Source: Sphingopyxis sp. FD7 (lineage in GTDB: Bacteria > Pseudomonadota > Alphaproteobacteria > Sphingomonadales > Sphingomonadaceae). From it: a DNA stretch of 64,000 nucleotides. The first letter of the stretch is position 1. Every line of letters begins with the position of its first letter. Positions 24,165 through 32,169 of this stretch are shown one piece after another. Location: positions 2,666,001 to 2,730,000 of the forward strand of contig NZ_AP017898.1 in the NCBI RefSeq assembly GCF_003609835.1, given 5' to 3'. The position numbers and the translations under genes were made by a program. Below the pieces are notes generated by a model. It was not told the DNA's origin, searched no databases, and worked only from the letters and a program-made list of their open reading frames with translations.

Positions 24165-26834
24165 ATGGGCCCACCGATCCAGATCTCGCAAAATCCGGAC
24201 ATCCGCTATCTGGGGCGGATCCTCGGCGACGTCATCCGCGCCTATGGCGGCGACAAATTATTCCGCCAGACCGAATATATCCGTTCGTCGAGCGTCGACC
24301 GGCATCGCGGCATCGCCGGGGCGGAGGCGATCGACCCGGGCCTCGACGCGCTGAGTCTCGACGACACCATCGCCTTCGTGCGCGGCTTCATGCTGTTTTC
24401 GATGCTCGCCAATCTGGCCGAGGATCGGCAGGGCGTCGCCGCGGAGCCCGAAGCGACGGTTGCGGCAGCGCTGGAGACGCTTAAGGGCGACGGGATTGGC
24501 AGTGAAGCGATCGCCGCGCTGCTGAACGCGGCACTGATCGCGCCCGTGCTGACCGCGCACCCGACCGAGGTGCGCCGCAAGTCGATGCTCGACCACAAGA
24601 ATCGCATCGCCGAACTGATGCGGATGCGCGATGCCGGGCTCGACGAAACGCCCGAGGGCGATGTGATCGAGGACGCGATCCGGCGGCAGGTGGTGCTGTT
24701 GTGGCAGACGCGCCCGCTGCGCACGCAGAAATTGTTCGTCGCCGACGAGATCGACAATGCGCTCACCTATTTGCGCGACGTCTTCCTGCCCGTGGTGCCC
24801 AAGCTTTATGCGCGCTGGGAAAAGGAGCTAGGGACGCGCCCCGCAAGTTTCCTGCGCGTCGGCAGCTGGATCGGCGGCGACCGCGACGGCAATCCCTTCG
24901 TCACCGCCGAGACGTTGCGCATGGCGACCAGCCGCAACGCCGCGGCGGTGATCGGCCATTATATCGACCAGGTCCACGCGCTCGGCGCCGAACTGTCGGT
25001 GTCGTCGGCGCTCGCCCCGGTGCCCGAAGCGGTCGAGGCGCTGGCCGAGGCGAGCGGCGATACCGCACCGAGCCGCAGCGACGAACCCTATCGCCGCGCG
25101 CTGTCGGGCATCTATGCGCGGCTGTCGGCGACTTATGCCGCGATCACGGGCAGGGCGCCGCCGCGCCCCGGCGCGCTGAAGGGCGAGCCCTATGCCGCGC
25201 CCGCCGATTTCCGCCGCGACCTCGTCACCATCGCCAGCGGCCTGTCGTCGAGCGGCAAGGGCCAGCTCGCGGGCATCGGCGCGCTGGGACGGCTGATCCG
25301 CGCGGTCGAGGTGTTCGGATTCCACCTCGCGACGCTCGACATGCGGCAGAACAGCGCGGTCCACGAGCGCGTGCTCGCCGAGTTGCTCGCGGTGTCGGGG
25401 GTCGAAGCCGATTATCTGGCGCTCGACGAGGCGGCGCGCGTCGCGTTGCTGCGCCGCGAACTTGGCGTCAACCGGCCGCTCGCCGCGCCGTGGCACGCAT
25501 GGAGCGACGAGACCGCGGGCGAACTCGCGATCGTCCACGCGGCGGCGGACGTGCGCAAGAGGCTGGGCAATGACGCGATCGTCCAGTGGATCATCAGCAA
25601 GGCCGAAAGCCTGTCCGACCTGCTCGAAGTGCATGTGCTGGCACGCGAGGGCGGGCTGTGGTCGGCCGAGGGCCACGACAATCTGATGGTCGTGCCGCTG
25701 TTCGAGACGATCGCCGACCTCGATGACGCGCCGGCGATCATGGCGGCCTATTTCGCGCTGCCCGAAATCGCACCGCATGTCGCGGCGCGCGGGCATCAGG
25801 AAGTGATGATCGGCTATTCGGATTCGAACAAGGACGGCGGTTATCTGACCTCGACCTGGGGGCTGCATCAGGCATCGGCGGCGCTGACCCCGGTGTTCGA
25901 GGAAGCCGATACGGCGATGCAGCTGTTCCACGGGCGCGGCGGCGCGGTCGGGCGCGGCGGCGGCAGCGCCTTTGCCGCGATCCGCGCGCAGCCCGCAGGC
26001 ACGGTGCAGGGGCGCATCCGCATCACCGAACAGGGCGAGGTGATCGCGGCGAAATATGGCACGATCGACAGCGCGGCGACCAATCTGGAAGCGATGGTGT
26101 CGGCGAGCCTGCTGGCGAGCCTCGAACCCGAGGCAATGGGCGCGAAAGAAGCGGCGCGCTTTACCGCGGCGATGGATGCGCTGTCGGACACCGCCTTCGC
26201 CGCCTATCGCGGGCTGGTTTACGACACGCCGACCTTCAAGGATTTTTTCCGCGCGATGACGCCGATCGCCGAGATTGCGACGCTCAAGATCGGGTCGCGG
26301 CCGTCGAGCCGCACCAAGTCGAGCGCGATCGAGGATCTGCGCGCGATCCCCTGGGTGTTCAGCTGGGCGCAGGCGCGCACGATGCTGCCCGGCTGGTACG
26401 GCACCGGCGAGGCATTCGCGGGTTTCGACGACAAGGCGCTGTTGGCGGACATGGCGGCGAGCTGGCCCTTCTTCGCCGCGCTGCTCGGCAATATGGAGAT
26501 GGTGCTCGCCAAATCAGACATGGGGATCGCGGCGCGCTACGCCGGGCTTGCGGGGCATGTCGACGGTCACGACATGATCTTCGGGCGGATCAAGGACGGA
26601 TGGAACCGCGCGCACGACGGGCTGCTCGAGATTACCGGCCAGACGCGGCTGCTTGAGAAGAACCCGGCGCTCGAGGCGTCGATCCGGCTGCGGCTGCCCT
26701 ATATCGAGCCGCTCAACCTGCTCCAGATCGAACTGATGAAGCGCCACCGCGCGGGCGAGACCGATCCGCGCATCGCCGAGGGCATCCAGCTGACGATCAA
26801 CGCGATCGCGACGGCGCTGAGGAACAGCGGGTAG
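24165..26834 (+). CDS. ppc: Phosphoenolpyruvate carboxylase
   Basis: An 889-residue PEP carboxylase feeding oxaloacetate to the citric acid cycle. Catalytic segments are intact: LTAHPTEVRRKSML (essential His), GGDRDGNPFVT, ATLDMRQNS, IGYSDSNKDGGYLTSTW, LFHGRGGAVGRGGG and the C-terminal RNSG, close to the usual (Q/R)NTG. The start at MGPPIQISQNPDIRYLG is chosen because conserved sequence begins there; the ribosome site is weak. It is monocistronic and convergent with a lipoprotein gene. Confidence 0.95.
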   Translation: MGPPIQISQNPDIRYLGRILGDVIRAYGGDKLFRQTEYIRSSSVDRHRGIAGAEAIDPGLDALSLDDTIAFVRGFMLFSMLANLAEDRQGVAAEPEATVAAALETLKGDGIGSEAIAALLNAALIAPVLTAHPTEVRRKSMLDHKNRIAELMRMRDAGLDETPEGDVIEDAIRRQVVLLWQTRPLRTQKLFVADEIDNALTYLRDVFLPVVPKLYARWEKELGTRPASFLRVGSWIGGDRDGNPFVTAETLRMATSRNAAAVIGHYIDQVHALGAELSVSSALAPVPEAVEALAEASGDTAPSRSDEPYRRALSGIYARLSATYAAITGRAPPRPGALKGEPYAAPADFRRDLVTIASGLSSSGKGQLAGIGALGRLIRAVEVFGFHLATLDMRQNSAVHERVLAELLAVSGVEADYLALDEAARVALLRRELGVNRPLAAPWHAWSDETAGELAIVHAAADVRKRLGNDAIVQWIISKAESLSDLLEVHVLAREGGLWSAEGHDNLMVVPLFETIADLDDAPAIMAAYFALPEIAPHVAARGHQEVMIGYSDSNKDGGYLTSTWGLHQASAALTPVFEEADTAMQLFHGRGGAVGRGGGSAFAAIRAQPAGTVQGRIRITEQGEVIAAKYGTIDSAATNLEAMVSASLLASLEPEAMGAKEAARFTAAMDALSDTAFAAYRGLVYDTPTFKDFFRAMTPIAEIATLKIGSRPSSRTKSSAIEDLRAIPWVFSWAQARTMLPGWYGTGEAFAGFDDKALLADMAASWPFFAALLGNMEMVLAKSDMGIAARYAGLAGHVDGHDMIFGRIKDGWNRAHDGLLEITGQTRLLEKNPALEASIRLRLPYIEPLNLLQIELMKRHRAGETDPRIAEGIQLTINAIATALRNSG

Positions 26835-26842
26835 GCTCTTTC

Positions 26843-26859
26843 TGCGCTCGCAATGACGA
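26843..26859. repeat. Solo half of repeat family B
   Basis: CTGCGCTCGCAATGACG is identical over 17 bases to the right arm of the repeat at 27584-27688. It stands alone after ppc, so it looks like a decayed or partial copy. Confidence 0.6.
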
Positions 26860-26875
26860 GGTGATTGGGGCCGCC

Positions 26876-27391
26876 TCAGCTCTTGCTGATCAGCACCTCG
26901 CCCTTCGACGCCTTGCCGTCGGGGGCGAAGCGGATCGTGAAATTATCACCGTCTTTCGCCCGCCCCGCCAGCGTGTCGCCGCTGCGCGTGACCTTGATTC
27001 CCTTTTTCGCGAACTCGCCCGCCATCCAGTCGGCCGCGACCCCGGGCGCGGCGGGGGCGGTGAAGCCGAGCTTCACGGCGGCGGTATCGGCGCCCTTGCG
27101 GTCGTTCGCGTCGATGTCGACCCGCGTCACCTTGCTGCCCGGATAGAGTTTCACGCCATCGATGTCGAAATCGCTTTCGATGTCGAGGTCGACAAGGTCG
27201 GGGACGTCGATGTTGATCGCGGCGTCCTGGCCGCCGATGCTGATCCTGCTGCCATCCGCGCCGGTCCGGATCTTCACCCCGCCCTCGCCGCCGGCATTGA
27301 TCGAAACCTGAGGGTCATCGCCGGCCTTTGTGCCCTCCGCGCCGCACGCGGCGAGGAGCATCATCGGGGGAATGAGGAACGCAAGACGCAT
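26876..27391 (-). CDS. Hypothetical lipoprotein with beta-repeat-like domain
   Basis: A 171-residue lipoprotein (MRLAFLIPPMMLLAAC). The mature part starts with a Gly/Asp-rich segment (VSINAGGEGGVKIRTGADGS, INIDVPDLVDLDIESDFDID) that looks like short beta strands, followed by a DUF4124-free globular domain (VKLGFTAPAAPGVAADWMAG, NFTIRFAPDGKASKGEV). I do not recognise a function. Unusually for the window it has a near-consensus promoter with a palindrome over the -10, so its expression seems controlled. Confidence 0.6.
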   Translation of the reverse strand: MRLAFLIPPMMLLAACGAEGTKAGDDPQVSINAGGEGGVKIRTGADGSRISIGGQDAAINIDVPDLVDLDIESDFDIDGVKLYPGSKVTRVDIDANDRKGADTAAVKLGFTAPAAPGVAADWMAGEFAKKGIKVTRSGDTLAGRAKDGDNFTIRFAPDGKASKGEVLISKS

Positions 27392-27404
27392 GGAGACTCT
27401 CCTT

Positions 27405-27428
27405 GGTGCATTAGTTGAATAATACACC
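27405..27428. promoter_or_regulatory. Palindrome overlapping the -10 of the lipoprotein promoter
   Basis: GGTGCATTA-gttgaa-TAATACACC is an inverted repeat with one mismatch in nine. It covers the -10 box and the start of transcription, a position where a bound repressor would block transcription. The regulator is unknown. Confidence 0.4.
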
Positions 27429-27447
27429 TTGGCGATGGGCGAGTCAA
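27419..27447 (-). promoter_or_regulatory. Near-consensus sigma-70 promoter of the lipoprotein gene
   Basis: On the minus strand TTGACT and TATTAT are separated by exactly 17 bases, with the -10 about 28 bases before the ATG. It is the best promoter match in the window. Confidence 0.65.
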
Positions 27448-27456
27448 CTTGCCGTT

Positions 27457-27551
27457 CGTCATGCTGAACTCGTTTCAGCATCCATGGCCGGACGCCGCCG
27501 CAACCACGGCGTCGATTTCGACGGCAGGCCATGGACCCTGAAACAAGTTGG
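27457..27551. repeat. Imperfect inverted repeat (CGTCATGCTGAAC type)
   Basis: TTCAGCATCCATGG near the left end pairs with CCATGGACCCTGAA on the right with a few mismatches. The CGTCATGCTGAAC start resembles the CGTCAT ends of families A and B. Confidence 0.55.
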
Positions 27552-27583
27552 CGATTATCCCCTTACCATAAGGAGACCCCACT

Positions 27584-27688
27584 CGTCATTGCGAGGACCC
27601 CGGACTTGATCCGGAGGACGAAGCAATCTCCAGCCATCGTTCGCGTGCTACGCAAGCTGGAGATTGCTTCGCTGCGCTCGCAATGACG
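27584..27688. repeat. Dispersed inverted repeat, family B copy 1
   Basis: The ends are CGTCATTGCGAG and CTCGCAATGACG. Inner parts GAAGCAATCTCCAG and CTGGAGATTGCTTC also pair. It holds the core CGGACTTGATCCGG shared with 52567-52630. A second copy is at 58768-58851. Confidence 0.8.
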
Positions 27689-27752
27689 CCTACGGATGCG
27701 AGCGGGATAAGCGCCAAACAAGTTCAGGGTGGCGGGGAAACGGAAGACGGCC

Positions 27753-28556
27753 TTACGCGTCGATGCTCGTTTTCAGGTCGCCGTGGACGAGGCCGCCATC
27801 GACCGTGATCGTGTCGCCGACGACATAGTCGCCCGCTTTCGACGCGAGGAAGATCGCGGCGCCCGCCATGTCTTCCGGCACGCCGATGCGCTTGACCGGG
27901 ATGCTCTTCGCGACCGCGTCGCCATGGTCGCGCGCGGCCTTGTTCATGTCGGACTGGAAGGCGCCGGGGGCGATCGCGGTGACGAGGATATGATCGGTGA
28001 CGAGCCGCGCGGCGAGGCGCTTGGTGAGGTAGAGGATCGCCGCCTTCGACGCGTGATAGCTGTAGGTTTCCCACGGATTGAGGCGCATGCCGTCGATCGA
28101 GCCGATGTTGATGACCTTGGCGGGGCGTTCGTGCGAACCGCCCGCCTTGAGCAGCCCGTGCAGCGCCTGCGTCAGGAAGAAGGGCGATTTGACGTTGATG
28201 TCCATCACCTTGTCCCAGCCCGCTTCGGGGAAGCCCTCGAAGGGTTCGCCCCACGCCGCGCCGGCGTTGTTGACGAGGATGTCGAGCCGTTCCTCGCGCG
28301 CTTCGAGTTCCTTGGCGAGCGCGCGGCAGCCTTCGACCGACGACAGGTCGACAGGAAGCCCGATAACCTTGCCCGGATAGCGCGTTTCGAAATCGGCGAC
28401 GGCTTCCTCGATCTGCGCCGTCTTGCGCGCCGAGATATAGACGCGCGCGCATCCTGCGGCGAGATAGCCCTCGACGATCATCTTGCCGATGCCGCGCGAG
28501 CCGCCGGTGACGAGGGCGATGCGGCCGTCGAGGCCGAACATGTCCTGGAGGTTCAT
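27753..28556 (-). CDS. SDR family oxidoreductase
   Basis: A 267-residue short-chain dehydrogenase. The NAD(P) motif is ALVTGGSRGIGKM, followed by VNNAG, the catalytic Ser in NIGSIDGM, and YSYHASKAAI with Tyr and Lys. The C-terminal GDTITVDGGLVHG is typical. It is closest in style to RhlG/FabG-like enzymes, acting on 3-oxoacyl or hydroxyacyl intermediates. It is the last gene of a leftward set with two acyl-CoA dehydrogenases, with a repeat element in the 140-base gap upstream. The exact substrate is not readable. Confidence 0.85.
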   Translation of the reverse strand: MNLQDMFGLDGRIALVTGGSRGIGKMIVEGYLAAGCARVYISARKTAQIEEAVADFETRYPGKVIGLPVDLSSVEGCRALAKELEAREERLDILVNNAGAAWGEPFEGFPEAGWDKVMDINVKSPFFLTQALHGLLKAGGSHERPAKVINIGSIDGMRLNPWETYSYHASKAAILYLTKRLAARLVTDHILVTAIAPGAFQSDMNKAARDHGDAVAKSIPVKRIGVPEDMAGAAIFLASKAGDYVVGDTITVDGGLVHGDLKTSIDA

Positions 28557-28573
28557 AAAACTTTCCTTTCGAC

Positions 28574-28687
28574 TCCCTCCCCTTCAGGGGAGGGTTGGGG
28601 TGGGGCCTGTGGGCCGTCTGCCCTCCCCGCTGCGACTAGGGAACAAGTTCCCAAGTCTCGCTGCCCCTCCCGCAAGCGGGAGGGGAT
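28574..28687. repeat. Dispersed inverted repeat, family C copy
   Basis: It starts with a CCCTCCCC-TTCA-GGGGAGGG hairpin and ends with a CCCCTCCCGC-AA-GCGGGAGGGG hairpin, separated by a GC-rich middle with AACAAGTT. A close homologue lies at 29833-29948, so both gaps in this operon carry the same element. Confidence 0.8.
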
Positions 28688-28696
28688 GGATTCAAT

Positions 28697-29815
28697 TCAA
28701 TAGCCGTTCATCCGCGCGACCTGGTCGATGTGATAATGCACATCGCCCATATATTCGGCGAGCGCGCGGTCGCGTTTCATGTAGAGGCCGATGTCATATT
28801 CGTCGGTCATGCCGATGCCGCCGTGCATCTGCACGCCCTCGCGCACCGCAAGATTGGCGGCGCGGCCGGCCTTGGCCTTGGCGACCGAGACCATCAGCTT
28901 CGCGCCGTCGCTGCCGTCGTCCAAAAGCTGCTGCGCCTTCATCACCGCGGCGCGCGCGACTTCCATCTCGCCATAAAGATGCGCGGCGCGGTGCTGGAGC
29001 CCCTGAAACTCGCCGATCAGCCGCCCAAACTGCTTGCGTTCCTTGAGGTAGGCGACGGTCATGTCCATCGCCCCCTGCCCGACGCCGACCATTTCGGCGG
29101 CGGCGCCGGTGCGCGTTGCGGCGAGCAAGGCATCGAGGATCTCCCCGCCCGCATCGACTTCGCCGATCACCGCATCGGCATCGACCTCGACGCCGTCGAG
29201 CGTGACATGGCTTGCGAGCGACGAGTCGACGAGACGGCGCGGATCGGCGGTCACGCCCTTGGCATCCTTCGGCACCGCGAACAGCGTGATGCCGCCGCCA
29301 CTCTTGGCCGCGACGATGCTCATGTCGGCGACATGGCCGTGGAGGACGAAGCTCTTTTTGCCGTCCAGCCGAAAGCCGTTTCCGGCGCGCGTCGCGGTGG
29401 TGGCGATGCGGTCGGGGCGGTGCTTCGCTCCCTCGTCGATCGCGAGCGCGACGATTGCCTCACCGCTGGCGATGGCGGGGAGCCAGCGGCCCGCCTGCGT
29501 GCCGCCCGCCTTCGCCAGCGCGGCGACCGCGCCGACGCTTGTCGACAGGAAGGGCGACGGGGTCAGGTTGCGGCCGATTTCCTCGAGCACGATGCCCGCC
29601 TCCATATGCCCCATGCCGAGCCCGCCATGCGCCTCGGGAACCAGCATCCCCGGCAGGCCCATTTCGGTGAACTGCGCCCAGAGGTCGCGCGAGAAGCCGG
29701 TGGCGTCGGCGCTGTCGCGCAGGTGGCGCAGGTGCGACACCGGCGCCTGTTCGGCGACGAAGGGCGCAACGCTGTCCTTGAGCATCGCCTGGTCGTCATT
29801 GTGGTAGAGTGGCAT
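28697..29815 (-). CDS. Acyl-CoA dehydrogenase family protein, probable non-catalytic partner
   Basis: A 372-residue ACAD-fold protein. N-terminal helices, FAD-contact segments (LPGMLVPEAHGGLGMGHMEA, FVLHGHVADMSIVAAKSGGG) and the C-terminal QFGRLIGEFQGLQHRAAHLY and VQMHGGIGMTDEYDIGLYMK are present. The usual catalytic Glu position (EGT) reads EYMGDVHYHIDQ, and the alternative site used by isovaleryl-type enzymes also lacks Glu. It follows a 393-residue ACAD that keeps EGGTSEV, so the two may form a heteromer in which this subunit binds FAD or substrate but does not supply the base. Confidence 0.82.
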   Translation of the reverse strand: MPLYHNDDQAMLKDSVAPFVAEQAPVSHLRHLRDSADATGFSRDLWAQFTEMGLPGMLVPEAHGGLGMGHMEAGIVLEEIGRNLTPSPFLSTSVGAVAALAKAGGTQAGRWLPAIASGEAIVALAIDEGAKHRPDRIATTATRAGNGFRLDGKKSFVLHGHVADMSIVAAKSGGGITLFAVPKDAKGVTADPRRLVDSSLASHVTLDGVEVDADAVIGEVDAGGEILDALLAATRTGAAAEMVGVGQGAMDMTVAYLKERKQFGRLIGEFQGLQHRAAHLYGEMEVARAAVMKAQQLLDDGSDGAKLMVSVAKAKAGRAANLAVREGVQMHGGIGMTDEYDIGLYMKRDRALAEYMGDVHYHIDQVARMNGY

Positions 29816-29832
29816 ATTTTGTTTCTCCAGTT

Positions 29833-29948
29833 CCCCTCCCGCAGGCGGGAGGGGTTAGGGGTGGGCCAGCGACGTCGCATTTGCCCACCCCGCTGCGGCT
29901 AGCGAACAAGTTCGCAAGCCTCGCTGCCCCTCCCGCAAGCGGGAGGGG
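29833..29948. repeat. Dispersed inverted repeat, family C copy
   Basis: CCCCTCCCGC-AG-GCGGGAGGGG at the left end and CCCCTCCCGC-AA-GCGGGAGGGG at the right end. It is homologous along its length to the element at 28574-28687 and sits between the two acyl-CoA dehydrogenase genes. Confidence 0.8.
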
Positions 29949-29955
29949 AGAATGG

Positions 29956-31137
29956 TCAGGCCCCCGGCAACTCCAGGATCCGCTTGGCGATGACGTTGAG
30001 CATGACTTCGCTCGTCCCGCCTTCGATCGAATTGGCCTTGGTTCTGAGCCAGCTGCGCGCACGCGCGCCGCCCTTGCTTTCGGTGCTGTCCCATTCGAGC
30101 GCGTCGCTGCCGCCGCCCGCCATGACAAGCTCGTGGCGGCGCTTGTTGAGCTCGGTGCCGACATATTTCATCATGTTCGATGATGCGGGATGCGCGCGGC
30201 CGGTCTTCCACATGTCCATGAAGCGCTCGCCCATCGCGCGATAGGCGAAGACGTCGGTGTCGAACGCCGCCATTTCGGCGCGCAGGATCGGGTCGTCGAG
30301 TTCGCCCGCCGCGTTGAGGCCGAGCGACTTCGCAAACAGCGCGCCGACGCTCACCATGTCGCCGCCCGCGCCGCCGCCCGAGATCATCTCGCGTTCGTGG
30401 CCGAGCAGATATTTGGCGACGTCCCAGCCGCGGTTCACCTCGCCGACGAACTGGTCTTTCGGCACCTTCACATCGTCGAAGAAGGTTTCGCAGAAGGGCG
30501 AATTGCCCGAGATGAGAAGGATCGGCCTGGTGGTGACGCCGGGGCTTTCCATGTCGAAGAGCATGAAGGTGATGCCCTGATATTTGTTCGCCTTGTCGGT
30601 ACGGACGAGACAGAAGATCCAGTCGGCCTTGTCGGCATAGCTCGTCCAGATTTTCGACCCGTTGACGACCCAATGGTCGCCCTTGTCCTCACCGAAAGTC
30701 TGCAAGCTCACGAGGTCGCTGCCCGAACCGGGTTCGCTATAGCCCTGGCACCAGCGGATTTCGCCGCGCGCGATCTGGTTCAGATAATGGACCTTCTGCT
30801 CCTCGGTGCCGAACTTGAGCAGCGCGGGGCCGAGCATCCAGATGCCGAAGCTGTCGAGCGGCGAGCGCGCCTTGATGCGCTTCATTTCCTGTTTGAGGAT
30901 CTTGGTCTGTTCGGGGGTCAGCCCGGCGCCGCCATAGGCCTTGGGCCAGTCGGGGACGGTATAGCCCTTCGATACGCAGGCTTCGAGCCACGCCTTCTGG
31001 GCGTCATTCTTGAACACCCATTTGCGCCCGCCCCAGCAGACATCGTCCTCGTCGCGCACGGGCTCGCGCATTTCGGGGGGGCAATTGGCCTCCAGCCATT
31101 CGCGCACCTCGGCGCGGAAAGCGTCCAGTTCGCTCAT
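29956..31137 (-). CDS. Acyl-CoA dehydrogenase
   Basis: A 393-residue FAD enzyme of the large bacterial FadE/ChsE-like group that oxidises unusual or branched acyl-CoAs. Visible features: FRAEVREWLEANCPPEMREP, YPEPGSGSD-type segment as YSEPGSGSDLVSLQT, WVVNGSKIWTSYADKADWIF, and the terminal SIEGGTSEVMLNVIAKRILE with the catalytic Glu. It is the first gene of a leftward set (this enzyme, a second ACAD, an SDR) and divergent from an SDR-transporter pair. A TTACG-type palindrome lies about 50 bases upstream. Confidence 0.88.
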   Translation of the reverse strand: MSELDAFRAEVREWLEANCPPEMREPVRDEDDVCWGGRKWVFKNDAQKAWLEACVSKGYTVPDWPKAYGGAGLTPEQTKILKQEMKRIKARSPLDSFGIWMLGPALLKFGTEEQKVHYLNQIARGEIRWCQGYSEPGSGSDLVSLQTFGEDKGDHWVVNGSKIWTSYADKADWIFCLVRTDKANKYQGITFMLFDMESPGVTTRPILLISGNSPFCETFFDDVKVPKDQFVGEVNRGWDVAKYLLGHEREMISGGGAGGDMVSVGALFAKSLGLNAAGELDDPILRAEMAAFDTDVFAYRAMGERFMDMWKTGRAHPASSNMMKYVGTELNKRRHELVMAGGGSDALEWDSTESKGGARARSWLRTKANSIEGGTSEVMLNVIAKRILELPGA

Positions 31138-31185
31138 CCTTTTCGGCTCCTCTTCTCTGCGGCGAACCTACGTCCGCTTCGCTGC

Positions 31186-31201
31186 TTTACGCAAGCGTCA
31201 A
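31186..31201. promoter_or_regulatory. Palindrome TTTACGC-AA-GCGTCAA upstream of the ACAD gene
   Basis: Seven-base arms with one mismatch. The TTACG-N4-CGT(A/C)A core matches the palindromes at 31221 and 33706. It is about 50 bases from the start of the leftward ACAD gene and is a candidate operator for it. Confidence 0.45.
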
Positions 31202-31220
31202 CTTGGCACGCCGCACTTGC

Positions 31221-31238
31221 CGTTACGGCGCCGTAACG
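31221..31238. promoter_or_regulatory. Perfect 18-base palindrome in the divergent gap
   Basis: CGTTACGGCGCCGTAACG reads the same on both strands. It lies between the leftward ACAD operon and the rightward SDR-transporter operon, about 75 bases before the SDR start, and has the same TTACG-N4-CGTAA core as its neighbours. Confidence 0.55.
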
Positions 31239-31311
31239 TCGGACAGGCCAGCGTTGACGCGGCTTCCCGCGCGCCTAAGCTGAGTAGCAAAAGAAAACGG
31301 GAGAATGGGTG

Positions 31312-32169
31312 ATGCGATTCGCGGGCAAGATTGCCGTCGTCACGGGTGCGGCGTCGGGCATCGGCAAGGCAGCGGTGCTGAAACTGGCGGGTGAGGGCGC
31401 GCATGTCTTTGCCGCCGACATCGATGAAGCAGGCGGCCGCGCGCTCGCCGAAGCGTCGAACGGCAGGATCGACTTCGTCCGCTGCGACGTCACCGTGCCT
31501 TCGGACATCGAGGCGCTGATGAACGAAGCGGCGGCGAAGGGCGGCGGTATCGACATCGTCTTCAACAATGCCGCCGCGGGCGGCGATCGCGCGCCGATCG
31601 ACGAGATCACGCCCGAGGGCTGGGACCGGACGATGGACCTGGTGCTGAAATCGGTCGCAATGGGCATCCGCTATGCCGCGCCGCACATGAAGGGCCGCAA
31701 AGGGGCGAGCATCGTCAACACCGCGAGCGTCGCGGCGCTCGGCGCGGGCTATTCGCCGATCGCCTATGCCGTCGCGAAGGCGGGCGTGCTGCACCTCAGC
31801 AAGGTCGCGGCGACCGATCTGGCCCAATATGGCATCCGGGTGAACGCGATCTGCCCCGGCTTCATCAACACCAATATCTTCACCGCGTCGCTCGATGTGC
31901 CCAGCGAACTCAAGGCGCAAGCCAATGCGGTGATCGCCGAGATGAGCGCCAAGGCGCAGCCGGTCGCGCGCGGCGGCCAGCCCGAGGATATCGCCAACGC
32001 CGTCGCCTATCTTGCGAGCGACGAGTCGAGCTTCATGACGGGCACCCACCTGCTCGTCGACGGCGGGCTGACGATCGGCCAGCGCCATGCGTGGGACAAG
32101 GAAACGCCGGGGATGTTCGACGCGCTGGTGGCGATGGAGGAAGCGGCGAAGGCCGGAGCCGCAGCGTGA
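31312..32169 (+). CDS. SDR family oxidoreductase
   Basis: A 285-residue short-chain dehydrogenase: MRFAGKIAVVTGAASGIGKA, then FNNAAAGGD, the catalytic NTASVAALGAG and SPIAYAVAKAGV, and the C-terminal GTHLLVDGGLTIG. About 25 residues past the usual end make a tail (DKETPGMFDALVAMEEAAKA). Substrate is unknown; the setting suggests an oxidation of a hydroxyacyl or alcohol intermediate. The ATG is chosen over the GTG one codon earlier because GGGAGA is seven bases before it. The stop overlaps the transporter's GTG start. Confidence 0.87.
   Translation: MRFAGKIAVVTGAASGIGKAAVLKLAGEGAHVFAADIDEAGGRALAEASNGRIDFVRCDVTVPSDIEALMNEAAAKGGGIDIVFNNAAAGGDRAPIDEITPEGWDRTMDLVLKSVAMGIRYAAPHMKGRKGASIVNTASVAALGAGYSPIAYAVAKAGVLHLSKVAATDLAQYGIRVNAICPGFINTNIFTASLDVPSELKAQANAVIAEMSAKAQPVARGGQPEDIANAVAYLASDESSFMTGTHLLVDGGLTIGQRHAWDKETPGMFDALVAMEEAAKAGAAA

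Larger units (their letters stand above)
27392..27752. other. 361-base gene-free stretch with promoter and repeats
   Basis: Beyond the lipoprotein promoter this gap holds two imperfect inverted repeats (27457-27551 and 27584-27688) and no coding frame that looks real. Both flanking genes read leftward. Confidence 0.7.

Noticed and set aside
27392..27752. Possible small RNA gene
   Set aside because: Only repeat hairpins and a promoter for the lipoprotein are visible; no tRNA or known RNA pattern.
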